This document shows, one piece after another, positions 37,134 to 45,302 of a DNA stretch of 59,987 nt. The position numbers and the translations under genes are program-made. Where the stretch lies: contig JAEUUP010000083.1 of assembly GCA_016787525.1 (NCBI GenBank), positions 1-59,987 of the forward strand. Direction: 5' to 3'. The stretch's first letter is position 1. The number at the start of each line of letters is the position of its first letter. The notes under the pieces were generated by a model. That model was not told the DNA's origin. It saw only the letters and a program-made list of their open reading frames with translations, and searched no databases. Source of the stretch: Saprospiraceae bacterium (GTDB lineage Bacteria > Bacteroidota > Bacteroidia > Chitinophagales > Saprospiraceae).

Positions 37134-37556
37134 TTAATAATTAAACAATAGAATCCAAATGACTCGTATCGCCCACCCTAAGAGTAGTGCTAACAGTCCT
37201 TTTTTTATGTTCTTCCGACCTGATTGGGTTAAATCTTTTTTGCCTGTTGCAGCCAAGCAAAAAATAAGTCCTAAAATACCAAAAATCAGATTCAGAGGAC
37301 CGAAAATTAAGAAGAGCGAAAACGAAATCTTACCACCACCAAAGATTAAAAGGATAATGGCATAAACAATATTGGCAGAAGCTGCCACCATAGAGCAGTT
37401 TTTTCCTGATTGCGCTAATTTGTCACCTTTTGACAAAGTCGAAAGACTGACAGTGTCTTTCAGCAAACTGTCAGCTGGGCTATGTACAATTGCCAAACTC
37501 TTGTAAGAGGTGCAAATAATAAAAAATAAGGTGAGAATAAGGCTTATTTTTTTCAT
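37134..37556 (-). CDS. Small exported/membrane protein
   Basis: A 140-residue protein with an N-terminal signal or helix (residues 1-22, LILTLFFIICTSYKSLA), a short polar stretch, then three hydrophobic helices (about 57-75, 80-100 and 118-138) separated by GKKDLTQSGRKNIKKG. It ends with a hydrophobic tail. No family is recognised. The segment GLIFCLAATGKKDLTQSGRK...LLALLLGW matches the next protein (37629) at corresponding positions, so the two are tandem paralogues. Function unknown. Confidence 0.65.
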   Translation of the reverse strand: MKKISLILTLFFIICTSYKSLAIVHSPADSLLKDTVSLSTLSKGDKLAQSGKNCSMVAASANIVYAIILLIFGGGKISFSLFLIFGPLNLIFGILGLIFCLAATGKKDLTQSGRKNIKKGLLALLLGWAIRVIWILLFNY

Positions 37557-37628
37557 GAAAAACCGTTTTAATCTGAATGAATTAAGGTCTGTGAATTAAG
37601 CGTTTAATCGTTTCCTTTTGATTTGTTC

Positions 37629-37841
37629 TTAATTGTTGTTCAACAACAAAGTTAATACAACGATGGAAATAATAAGACCAAACAGCACAGTAAAGAGTCC
37701 TGTTCTGGCTTTTCGGCGACCTGTGGTGGTCGTATCCTTTCTAACCAATGCAGCAATGCACAAACCTAAGCCTAAAAGCCCCAAAATGGGCCCCAAAGAA
37801 ATCGAACCATAGAGCAATAGCAGTAAAAAACCACCGCGCAT
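37629..37841 (-). CDS. Truncated small membrane paralogue
   Basis: About 70 residues from the ATG giving MRGGFLLLLLYGS. It keeps the last two helices of the neighbouring 140-residue protein (LGLCIAALVRKDTTTTGRRKARTG then VLFGLIISIVVLTLL) but lacks the signal and first helices. The ORF extends further upstream only through a strong terminator-like hairpin (37871-37908), so the original 5' part seems to have been replaced. It may be a decaying copy. Confidence 0.5.
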   Translation of the reverse strand: MRGGFLLLLLYGSISLGPILGLLGLGLCIAALVRKDTTTTGRRKARTGLFTVLFGLIISIVVLTLLLNNN

Positions 37842-37870
37842 TTGAAACTCAACAAAGCCTGGCTGGAAAA

Positions 37871-37908
37871 ACAAAAGCCTTTGTGCTGTGTGGCACAAAG
37901 GCTTTTGT
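37871..37908. terminator. Strong hairpin upstream of truncated gene
   Basis: ACAAAAGCCTTTGTGC pairs perfectly with GCACAAAGGCTTTTGT across 6 bases. A dispersed 10-mer starts at 37918, ten bases beyond. Its position at the 5' side of the truncated gene is unusual for a terminator. Confidence 0.7.
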
Positions 37909-37983
37909 TATGGGGCATACTGAGGGGATATGAAAATTTTTAAATTTATCAATATGATGTATTGTATATTAAAATAAAGTTAT

Positions 37984-37991
37984 TAATTTTG
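37984..37991 (+). promoter_or_regulatory. -7 box for M43 metalloprotease
   Basis: TAATTTTG fits TAnnTTTG, with TTG at 37962 at about the expected -33 distance. It lies 94 bases before the ATG at 38085. Confidence 0.6.
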
Positions 37992-38084
37992 CCTTTAATT
38001 AAACTCTCGAACTAAAATTTCTCTCCTATTCTAAACGACAGCTTCATTTTATTTAATTTTTTTAAAAATCCAATTTTTCTAAAA

Positions 38085-39068
38085 ATGAATTACATCAAAT
38101 CATTCACACTTGTAGCAGGTTTATCGCTGCTCACGTTCACGGCTTGTCAAAAAGACAATGCGTTAAACCAATCAAAAATCGGAGAAGAAGTTGAAGTCGA
38201 AATGCCTTCTACTCGCATCTGTGCTTCGCACGAACACAATGAAGCATTGATGGCTGAAAACCCACAACTGAAAGCCAATCAAGAAGCTATTGAAGAGTTC
38301 ACAAATCGTTTTGTAGCAGAGTACCCTAATGGTATTCAAGGACGTGCTGTGATAACGATTCCAGTTGTCGTACATGTTGTTTATAAAACAACTGGTGAAA
38401 ACATCTCTCAAGCACAAGTACAGTCTCAAATTGATATTTTGAATGCTGACTACCGCAAATTGAACAGTGAAATTGGTTCAACAAAACCTTTTGTGGGTAC
38501 ACCTGCTGATTGCGAAGTACAATTTGTGCTGCAACAAACCATTCGTAAAGCAACAAATAAAAACTCTTTCACAACAAACGATGGCGTGAAAAAAAGTGCA
38601 ACAGGTGGTTCTGACCCTGTCAGCCCAAGTACAAAATTGAATATCTGGGTTTGCACTTTGGGTAATAGCTTGTTGGGTTATGCTCAATTCCCTGGCGGCC
38701 CTGCTGCAACGGATGGTGTTGTTTGCTTGAATACTGCTTTTGGTAATACAGGTACAGCAGCAGCTCCTTTCAACAAAGGCAGAACAGCGACACACGAAGT
38801 CGGTCACTGGCTCAACTTACGCCACATTTGGGGTGATGCTAATTGTGGAACTGACCAAGTCGCTGACACACCTACTCACAACACGGCTAACTATGGCTGC
38901 CCTGCTACGGGTCACAAAAGCACTTGCTCAGGTACACCGCTTGAACAATGGATGAATTACATGGACTATACAGACGATGCTTGTATGTATATGTTTACGG
39001 CAGGTCAAAAATCACGTATGCAAGCTACTTTTGCCGTTGGTGGTTCTCGTGCAGCTTATAAACTGTAA
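38085..39068 (+). CDS. M43-family metalloprotease lipoprotein
   Basis: A 327-residue zinc protease of the M43 (pappalysin/cytophagalysin) family. Lipoprotein signal MNYIKSFTLV...FTAC with Cys about 21. The propeptide-like stretch runs to about 85, then the catalytic domain: VVVHVVYKTTGENIS, VQSQIDILNADYRKLN, the zinc motif THEVGHWLNLRHIWGD (HExxHxxxxxH form, about 237-252) and the Met-turn MNYMDYTDDACMYMFT. Cysteines in NCGTDQ and YGCP likely form structural bridges. It is exported and probably digests proteins outside the cell. It ends directly at element copy 3: its TAA is the element's first bases. Confidence 0.92.
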   Translation: MNYIKSFTLVAGLSLLTFTACQKDNALNQSKIGEEVEVEMPSTRICASHEHNEALMAENPQLKANQEAIEEFTNRFVAEYPNGIQGRAVITIPVVVHVVYKTTGENISQAQVQSQIDILNADYRKLNSEIGSTKPFVGTPADCEVQFVLQQTIRKATNKNSFTTNDGVKKSATGGSDPVSPSTKLNIWVCTLGNSLLGYAQFPGGPAATDGVVCLNTAFGNTGTAAAPFNKGRTATHEVGHWLNLRHIWGDANCGTDQVADTPTHNTANYGCPATGHKSTCSGTPLEQWMNYMDYTDDACMYMFTAGQKSRMQATFAVGGSRAAYKL

Positions 39069-39294
39069 GAAGCTGTTTTAAAACCTATAAACACTATTTT
39101 TGACTGTTTTTCTGCGAGCAGAAAAAAGCGTGCTTTGTTATACTTCTTTCGGAGTGAAGCTATTTTTGATGTTTTTCGCTTGCGAAAAACATCAAAAATA
39201 GCTTCGCTCCATAAAAGGCTATTCTTGTACGCTTTTTTTCGCTTGCGAAAAAACAGTGCGTGATTGTTCGATTAGGTTTTAAAACAACTTCTAA
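39066..39294. repeat. Cloverleaf palindromic element, copy 3
   Basis: Ends TAAGAAGCTGTTTTAAAACC (39066) and its inverted partner (39273-39294, two mismatches in 22). It has the same three-hairpin plan as copies 1 and 2, but with different stems: side hairpins TTTTTCTGC/GCAGAAAAA and TTTTTTCGC/GCGAAAAAA, and a 29-bp central stem (39151-39179 with 39182-39210, one wobble). It begins with the stop codon of the protease gene. Confidence 0.85.
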
Positions 39295-39316
39295 GATAAA
39301 AACGCAGCTTTGGCAT

Positions 39317-39351
39317 AAAAAGCCCGTTCAAGACGACTTGAGCGGGCTTTT
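39317..39351 (+). terminator. Intrinsic terminator
   Basis: AAAAAGCCCGTTCAAG pairs with CTTGAGCGGGCTTTT (one mismatch) with a 4-nt loop, followed by CTATTTTTATT. It follows element copy 3 and would end transcripts of the protease gene. Confidence 0.85.
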
Positions 39352-39419
39352 CTATTTTTATTCTTATTCTTTTGCAACCTTTTTTACTCCAAACCTTCTT
39401 TGAATCAAAATTAGAAGCT

Positions 39420-39950
39420 ATGAAAAAGTATATAAATATCGTGTTGCACTGTATTATTTTTAATCATGTCGCAATGGCTCAATCACAATTTGGCGACCCC
39501 TCAGTAGTACCTCGAATTGATTCAAAAGCTTCTTACTTATATGAAAACAATAACAACACACATTTTTTCCTGACTAAAAAAACATTCTTAGGCAAAAGGA
39601 CAAGTGGTTCAAACATTGTTGCCTATACACAAAAAGATACGCTACACCGTATCATCGTTTCTACCACAACACGGGAAGGGATGCTGGCAAAGGAGTTTTA
39701 TTTTGAAAACAATCAACTTATTTTTACATATCAAACATTAGAATGTTTTGCGGAGGCTTCTCTGTACAAAAATTGGAAAAACTTTAAAGGTTTTCATGGT
39801 TGGGAGAGTCGTTTTTATTTTGAAAAGGGCGAACTAAAATACCAAAAGCACAATGGACTAAACTCTAAAACACCTGTTATCGGCAAAACGGTTTTAATGG
39901 AAGCACAAAATATTAAAAATTTCGTCTTGACGCAACTGAATCAAAACTAA
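39420..39950 (+). CDS. Exported hypothetical protein
   Basis: About 176 residues from the ATG at 39420 (MKKYINIVLHCIIFNHVAMA, a signal peptide, then QSQFGDPSV). The earlier ATG at 39372 would put 16 residues ahead of the signal. The mature part is beta-rich with THFFLTKKTFLGKRTSG, LHRIIVSTTTREGMLAKEFY and ESRFYFEKGELKYQKH, as in small exported Bacteroidota proteins without known function. The 10-mer is in frame (DPSVVPR) directly after the signal. Monocistronic, 85 bp before the receptor gene. Confidence 0.6.
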   Translation: MKKYINIVLHCIIFNHVAMAQSQFGDPSVVPRIDSKASYLYENNNNTHFFLTKKTFLGKRTSGSNIVAYTQKDTLHRIIVSTTTREGMLAKEFYFENNQLIFTYQTLECFAEASLYKNWKNFKGFHGWESRFYFEKGELKYQKHNGLNSKTPVIGKTVLMEAQNIKNFVLTQLNQN

Positions 39951-40035
39951 ACGGTCATTCATCAAAAAGCAAGTACACAATATTGCTTTGCCGAAATAAA
40001 CCAGCTTAATTCTTTTATTTTCAAAATCTCAATTC

Positions 40036-42474
40036 ATGAAAAAAAGGCTACTTGCTGCTCTGCTACTGAGCAGCACACTCCATCTTTTTGCCCAAAACAA
40101 CCTGACTGGAGGCAAAGTGTCAGGCAGTGTTTTGGATGACCAAGCCAAACCTTTAGAATTTGTGACCGTAACCTTGCATCGTTTGCATGATTCTGTTTTT
40201 GTCAAAGGGGCAATTACCGACGAAAAAGGCTTTTTTGAGATGAATAACTTAAAATGGGGACGCTATTTTATCCGAATAACCCATATGGGTTTCTCAAAAT
40301 TCAGCAGCAGCGAAGTTTCCATAACAGAAAGCACCCCCTCAGTATTTTTGGAAAAAATAAACCTAAAAAACAGCACAACGACATTAGGTGCAGTGACTGT
40401 CGAAGCACGTAAGCCATTTGTCGAACGCAAACTTGACCGACTCGTGGTGAATGTCGAAAACAGTATTGTCAGTGCGGGCAGCTCTGCTTATGAAGTGCTG
40501 GAACGTTCGCCAAATGTTTTTATCAATCAAGAAAGTTCCATCAATTTGAAAGGAAAATCAGGCGTTATTGTTATGTTTGATGGCAAACCTACACCTTTGT
40601 CGGGCGCAGATTTGATTCAATATTTGAAATCCATACCCAGTGCCAATATCGAGAAAATAGAACTCATTACCAATCCTTCGGCTCGTTACGATGCTGCGGG
40701 CAATGCAGGTATCATTGATATAAAATTTAAAAAAGACAAACGTTTGGGCTTCAATGGCAGCTTAGCAGTGAGCGATGGACAAGGTTTTTACAACAAATTC
40801 AATGCAAGCACCAATTTGAATTATCGCACCAAAATGTGGAATCTTTACGGTTCTTATGCTTACGGACAACCCAATTCTTTTACACGGTTTTCGATTAATC
40901 GCAAATTTTTCAAAACCAACAAAGAAGTCGAAGCCATATTTGACCAAAACTCATTTACCAAACAACCCATCGAGAGCCACAATGTCCGATTAGGGGCTGA
41001 CTATTTTGCCTCTAAAAAAACAGTCATTGGTTTTATGGTCAACACCAATTTGAACAACTCTGACCGCAATGGTTTTACCAATTCTACGATAACAAATCCT
41101 TTGAGACAGGTTCAATACACAACAGAAATGAACAATATTTTGAACTCTCGCAACCGCAACGGTTTTGTCAATGGCAATCTCAAACACAGCTTCGACAGCA
41201 CGGGTAGAGAGCTGACTCTGGATGTTGATTATGGTCAATACGATGCCAAAACTTTTCAGAATGTTGAAACCAATAATTTTAATACAAATCATAATCTTTT
41301 GTCTTCCAATACTTTAGAAACAGATCAAAATGGACTTATCACCGTCAAATCTGCAAAAGTAGATTATGTTCATCCGTTAAAAAACAAAGCAAAATTTGAA
41401 GCAGGTGCAAAATCCAGTTTTGTAAAAACGGACAATGACATCAAGTTTTACGATGTGATTGACAACAAAAATATTTTGGATGACAAACGTTCAAACCACT
41501 TTATTTATGACGAAAATGTGAATGCAGCATATGTCAATTATGCCCAAGAATTTACAAAATTTGACATACAAATGGGCTTGCGTATGGAGCATACGGTGAC
41601 AAATGGGCAGCAAATCACGACTGGACAGAAATTTTCAAGGAATTATGTAAGTTGGTTTCCGAGTGCCGTCATCAATCGAAAAATTTCAGCCAATCATCAA
41701 CTGTCTTTGTCATACAGTCGGCGTATTGACCGCCCGAGTTATCGTCAATTGAATCCTTTTAGAATTTTTGTTGATCCTTACACTTATGTGGTTGGCGACC
41801 CTGAGTTGAAACCTGTTTTCACCCATGCTTTTGAGTTATCACACACTTTCAAAGGCAGATATATCACCGAGCTGTCTTATTCAAAAACAAAAGATGTAAT
41901 TACGGATGTTTTTGTTCAAGACGACGCAACGCGTGTTTCTAACCAAATTCCTGCAAATTTGCAAGATTTAGATGCCGTTTCGCTGAGTTTGACTATTCCG
42001 TTCTCTATTCAAAAATGGCTTAACTCGAATCTGACAGGTGGTTTGAATTGGGGCAAATATGTCAGTCCGCTGCAAGGTGGCAACTTGGTCAACGAGAATA
42101 AATCGTGGGATGTTCGATTGCAAAATTCTATTGGATTGGGCAAAAAAGGATGGTCAGCAGAACTCACAGGTTTTTATCAATCGCGATTGGTGTGGGGACT
42201 TTTCACCATTCGAGATTTAGGGCAACTGACCGCAGGAGTGCAAAAATTATCGAAGGATAAAAAGACGACTTTTAGGTTCAATATTTCTGACATCGTCCTT
42301 ACCAATCACGTGGCAGTCATTGTGCAATATCAAAATATGGATTTTTTCACAGACCGCACTTGGGATAGCCGAGTTGCCACCTTATCTATTTCTCATCGTT
42401 TTGGCAAACAAACCGTACAACAGGCACGTCGTCGAAATAGTGGTGTAGAAGATGAAAAGCGTAGAGCTACTTAA
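40036..42474 (+). CDS. TonB-dependent outer-membrane receptor
   Basis: An 812-residue outer-membrane receptor. Signal MKKRLLAALLLSSTLHLFAQ; carboxypeptidase-regulatory-like domain (about 27-115, SGSVLDDQAKPLEFVTVTL and KGAITDEKGFFEM); plug domain (about 120-235, VINQESSINLKGKSGV then GNAGIIDIKFKKD); then a long beta-barrel of the outer-membrane barrel type found in Bacteroidota TonB receptors (SYSRRIDRPSYRQLNPF, LSYSKTKDVITDVFV) ending in a barrel strand and a basic tail. Substrate unknown; no SusD partner is present, so a non-SusCD receptor, perhaps for metal or small molecules. The 10-mer is in frame as TPSVFLE between the two N-terminal domains. Confidence 0.9.
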   Translation: MKKRLLAALLLSSTLHLFAQNNLTGGKVSGSVLDDQAKPLEFVTVTLHRLHDSVFVKGAITDEKGFFEMNNLKWGRYFIRITHMGFSKFSSSEVSITESTPSVFLEKINLKNSTTTLGAVTVEARKPFVERKLDRLVVNVENSIVSAGSSAYEVLERSPNVFINQESSINLKGKSGVIVMFDGKPTPLSGADLIQYLKSIPSANIEKIELITNPSARYDAAGNAGIIDIKFKKDKRLGFNGSLAVSDGQGFYNKFNASTNLNYRTKMWNLYGSYAYGQPNSFTRFSINRKFFKTNKEVEAIFDQNSFTKQPIESHNVRLGADYFASKKTVIGFMVNTNLNNSDRNGFTNSTITNPLRQVQYTTEMNNILNSRNRNGFVNGNLKHSFDSTGRELTLDVDYGQYDAKTFQNVETNNFNTNHNLLSSNTLETDQNGLITVKSAKVDYVHPLKNKAKFEAGAKSSFVKTDNDIKFYDVIDNKNILDDKRSNHFIYDENVNAAYVNYAQEFTKFDIQMGLRMEHTVTNGQQITTGQKFSRNYVSWFPSAVINRKISANHQLSLSYSRRIDRPSYRQLNPFRIFVDPYTYVVGDPELKPVFTHAFELSHTFKGRYITELSYSKTKDVITDVFVQDDATRVSNQIPANLQDLDAVSLSLTIPFSIQKWLNSNLTGGLNWGKYVSPLQGGNLVNENKSWDVRLQNSIGLGKKGWSAELTGFYQSRLVWGLFTIRDLGQLTAGVQKLSKDKKTTFRFNISDIVLTNHVAVIVQYQNMDFFTDRTWDSRVATLSISHRFGKQTVQQARRRNSGVEDEKRRAT

Positions 42475-42493
42475 AATCGAATATTTATTGTTT

Positions 42494-42537
42494 AGATGAG
42501 TATGTTCGGAAGAACTATCTCTCGAACATACTCATCT
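42494..42537. terminator. Hairpin between convergent genes
   Basis: AGATGAGTATGTTCG pairs perfectly with CGAACATACTCATCT across about 14 bases between the receptor gene and the histidine kinase, which converge here. No long T-tract. Confidence 0.65.
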
Positions 42538-42542
42538 CACAT

Positions 42543-44696
42543 TTATGATTGGGGCACAACCAATTTTTTCAATGCCCCTGAAGATGCTTGCCCCCCCTCA
42601 GTATTTTGCAATGGTGAATGCACTAACTCGATTGGCAAGCTGATAAAAAATGTTGTACCAACACCTTCTGCTGATTCAAACCAAATTTTACCGTTGTATT
42701 TTTCTACTATATTTTTACAAATTGTCAAACCGATGCCCGTACCTTCTACCGATTTATTGAGCCGTTGAAATAAACGAAAGATTTTGTCGCTGTAATCTGG
42801 ATTCATACCAATACCATTGTCTTGGATTTTTATAGTATAATTGTCTTTGCTGAGTTGGCAGCTGATATTTATTTCGGGCGGTCTATTGGTGAATTTCAAA
42901 GCATTGGCTATCAAATTTTGGAACAATTGTGTCATGTGCAAGCGACTCATTCGCACAGCGCACATAGCTTGAGGGAAATTGATTGATGCGTTTTTTTCAG
43001 TAACAGTGAGGTGCAAATTTTTTGTTACATCCTCCAAAACAGCATGAACTGGTGTAAATTGAGATACCTCATGACTGTCTGCAATAATAGTCGAGTATTC
43101 CAACAAAGCAGACAAAAGACTCTCCATACGTTTCACACCTGTTGTAACAAAGTTCATGTATTCGTCAGCTTCGGGCGGCAATAGTGCGACATATCGCCTT
43201 TTTATAATACTCGTAAAACTACTGATACTGCGCAACGGCTCTTTCAAATCGTGTGCAGAAGCATACGCAAACTGGCGCAAAATCTCATTCGACTCTTCTA
43301 AACGCCTATTTTGTAGCTTAATTTCGTTATTTTTATTCTGTAAAGCTTTATTACTGTCTCGATGTTTACGCAAAAAGTAAGTCAACAATATAGTTATGAC
43401 AGAAAAAAATACAACCGCAGCAATCAACCAAAACCGACTTTGCTGCAATTGTAAATCTTTATATTTCTGCTCACTACGCCCGACATCAAACCTGAACTGA
43501 GCATGTGTAATATTGCGTGCTTTTTCTTCATTGAAAAGACTATCGGCATAAACCCGAGCTGTTTCAAGGCAACGATAGGCATTAGGAAAGTCTCCTTTCT
43601 TCTGATAAATTTGAGCTAAAGCTAAATTATTTTTCTGAATTAAATCCTTGAAGCCCCCCTCAGTAGCAAGTGATAAACTGTGTATAAAAGCACTTCTTGC
43701 ATCTTCTTGTTTGTTCTGTTTGATAAACAGATTACCCAATTTGTAGTAGAAAGTAGGGTGATTTTGATACTCGAATAAATCTTTATATTTAAAGCATTGA
43801 CGATAAAAAACTTCCGCTTTATCAAGTTGATTCAATTGAACATGAACATCCGCAACTTGAAGTAAAATATCAAGTAAAATCCGCTTATCACCACCTTTTT
43901 CCATAATTTTTAAGGCTTCAAAATTTTTGTCTAAAGCCAACTGATATTGCCCATTCGCAGAGTAAATGCTCCCTAATGTTTCCAAACTACCCGCAATATT
44001 TTGTGAATCTCTAACTTCTAAAGCCAAATTATAAGATTTTTCAGCATTCGATAAAGCCAGAGTCAAGTTATTCGCTTTCAAGTAAACCAATGCAATATTG
44101 CGGTAAGGTGCTATTAAATCCTTTTTTTTACCCTTTTTTTCAACTGCATTGATGGCAAGATGGTAGTAGTCAATCGCTTTTTCAAAATCCCCCAAAGCAC
44201 CATGAAGTGTCGCCAAACCATTGTAAGAATAACTAATCATTTGGTCATCTTGTTGCTTTTCAGCAATTTTTAAAGCGTAAGTATAATACTCTTGAGAAGT
44301 TTTATAGTTTTTAAGTTTTTTGTTTATAATCGCCCAATCAATAAAAATATCCATTTTCAACGAGTCATTGACACTATTTTGTAAGTTTAACGCACTCAAG
44401 TAGGCATTTGAAGCCTCTTGCAAACGGCTATTTTGCTCCAAAACATAGCCGCGCATGCGATAAACATTGAACAAAGGTTTGTCCAAATTGACTTGATGTG
44501 CAATTTTTTCAGCTTGGAAGGTTGCGGAAAGGGCAATCTCGGTATTGTTGTATATTTCTTTTTCTGCAAGTTTAAGAAGAGACTTAATCGAATCATTGGC
44601 TGTATCAGGAGGCAATACAAAGGCATTAACCAAAGGTAGGCTAACAAAACAATAGATGATTGTGAATAGGAAGTACGTCGGTTTTCTCCACAGCAT
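42543..44696 (-). CDS. TPR-containing sensor histidine kinase
   Basis: A 717-residue kinase. N-terminal signal/helix (about 8-26); periplasmic TPR sensor (about 30-410, many repeats such as EKAIDYYHLAINAVEKKGKK and ALDKNFEALKIMEKGGDK); membrane helix (about 418-440, WLIAAVVFFSVITILLTYFL); coiled coil; HisKA with SAHDLKEPLRSISSFTS (phospho-His about 481); HATPase with NLIANALKFT (N box), DNGIGM (G1) and GTGIGLTICKNI (G2). No response regulator is adjacent. Two 10-mers lie in frame in antisense form (NTEGGQA near the C-terminus, ATEGGFKD). The 59-codon gene at 44854 lies just upstream on the same strand. Confidence 0.92.
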   Translation of the reverse strand: MLWRKPTYFLFTIIYCFVSLPLVNAFVLPPDTANDSIKSLLKLAEKEIYNNTEIALSATFQAEKIAHQVNLDKPLFNVYRMRGYVLEQNSRLQEASNAYLSALNLQNSVNDSLKMDIFIDWAIINKKLKNYKTSQEYYTYALKIAEKQQDDQMISYSYNGLATLHGALGDFEKAIDYYHLAINAVEKKGKKKDLIAPYRNIALVYLKANNLTLALSNAEKSYNLALEVRDSQNIAGSLETLGSIYSANGQYQLALDKNFEALKIMEKGGDKRILLDILLQVADVHVQLNQLDKAEVFYRQCFKYKDLFEYQNHPTFYYKLGNLFIKQNKQEDARSAFIHSLSLATEGGFKDLIQKNNLALAQIYQKKGDFPNAYRCLETARVYADSLFNEEKARNITHAQFRFDVGRSEQKYKDLQLQQSRFWLIAAVVFFSVITILLTYFLRKHRDSNKALQNKNNEIKLQNRRLEESNEILRQFAYASAHDLKEPLRSISSFTSIIKRRYVALLPPEADEYMNFVTTGVKRMESLLSALLEYSTIIADSHEVSQFTPVHAVLEDVTKNLHLTVTEKNASINFPQAMCAVRMSRLHMTQLFQNLIANALKFTNRPPEINISCQLSKDNYTIKIQDNGIGMNPDYSDKIFRLFQRLNKSVEGTGIGLTICKNIVEKYNGKIWFESAEGVGTTFFISLPIELVHSPLQNTEGGQASSGALKKLVVPQS

Positions 44697-44779
44697 GTTG
44701 ATTAAGTTGAATTTTTAAATGGTAAAGTGACTCTTCAAAAACTATTCCTTAATTTCTCTGGAAACAAATAAAAAACAAA

Positions 44780-44822
44780 AGGTTGCTCTAAAAACCAACT
44801 GCGGATTATTTTAGAGCAACCT
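44780..44822 (-). terminator. Terminator of the 59-codon gene
   Basis: On the plus strand AGGTTGCTCTAAAA (44780-44793) pairs with TTTTAGAGCAACCT (44809-44822). On the minus strand it is followed by TTTTGTTTTTTATTTG. It lies 32 bp after the small gene's stop and before the histidine kinase, so the peptide gene has its own transcript. Confidence 0.85.
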
Positions 44823-44853
44823 CAGGCACACTGAGCAATATATTTTTATTGCA

Positions 44854-45033
44854 TCAATTGTTTAACCATCCAAAGATACCACCATTGACACGTGGTGGAC
44901 GGCGGTTATCTTCGCAACTACTACAACCTCCTTTAACATCACATTGGTTGTCAGTTGTTAAAACTTGATTTTTATCAAGTGATTTTTCGATGCTTTTGAG
45001 TGTAGGTTTTGTTTCTGTAGTGACTTTTATCAT
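44854..45033 (-). CDS. RiPP-precursor-like 59-residue peptide
   Basis: A 59-codon gene, in parts: MIKVTTETKPTLKSIEKSLD then KNQVLTTDNQCDVKGG then CSSCEDNRRPPRVNGGIFGW and LNN. The charged leader ends in a double-Gly (residues 35-36), followed by a short core with a CxxC (37-40), Arg/Pro and aromatic residues. This is the layout of Bacteroidota GG-leader natural-product precursors (leader ending KGG, Cys-rich core). Supporting evidence is its own terminator at 44780-44822. No lanthionine, radical-SAM, YcaO or peptidase/ABC export genes are in the window, so modification and export would be encoded elsewhere. It could instead be a plain small secreted peptide. The rest of the gap (45034-45302) shows nothing. 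Confidence 0.65.
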   Translation of the reverse strand: MIKVTTETKPTLKSIEKSLDKNQVLTTDNQCDVKGGCSSCEDNRRPPRVNGGIFGWLNN

Positions 45034-45302
45034 TGTGACGATTCGTTAAAAATTGAAGAAAAATTATTTTTTGATTACTTACGAACACTAATTTACAGGT
45101 GTCACAACATCTTGAACCAACCCAAAATAAGGTTATAGTGACAGATTTAAAAACCTATAAATTAATAATAACAATTTGTAAAAAATTAAAAATCAATAAA
45201 TTACTTTAATTAATTTCGGTATTTTTCAAACAATTTAAAACAAAAAGTCGGTGGTACATTCTGACTGTGTTTTTATCTAAAAAACGCAACCAGAGAAATA
45301 TT

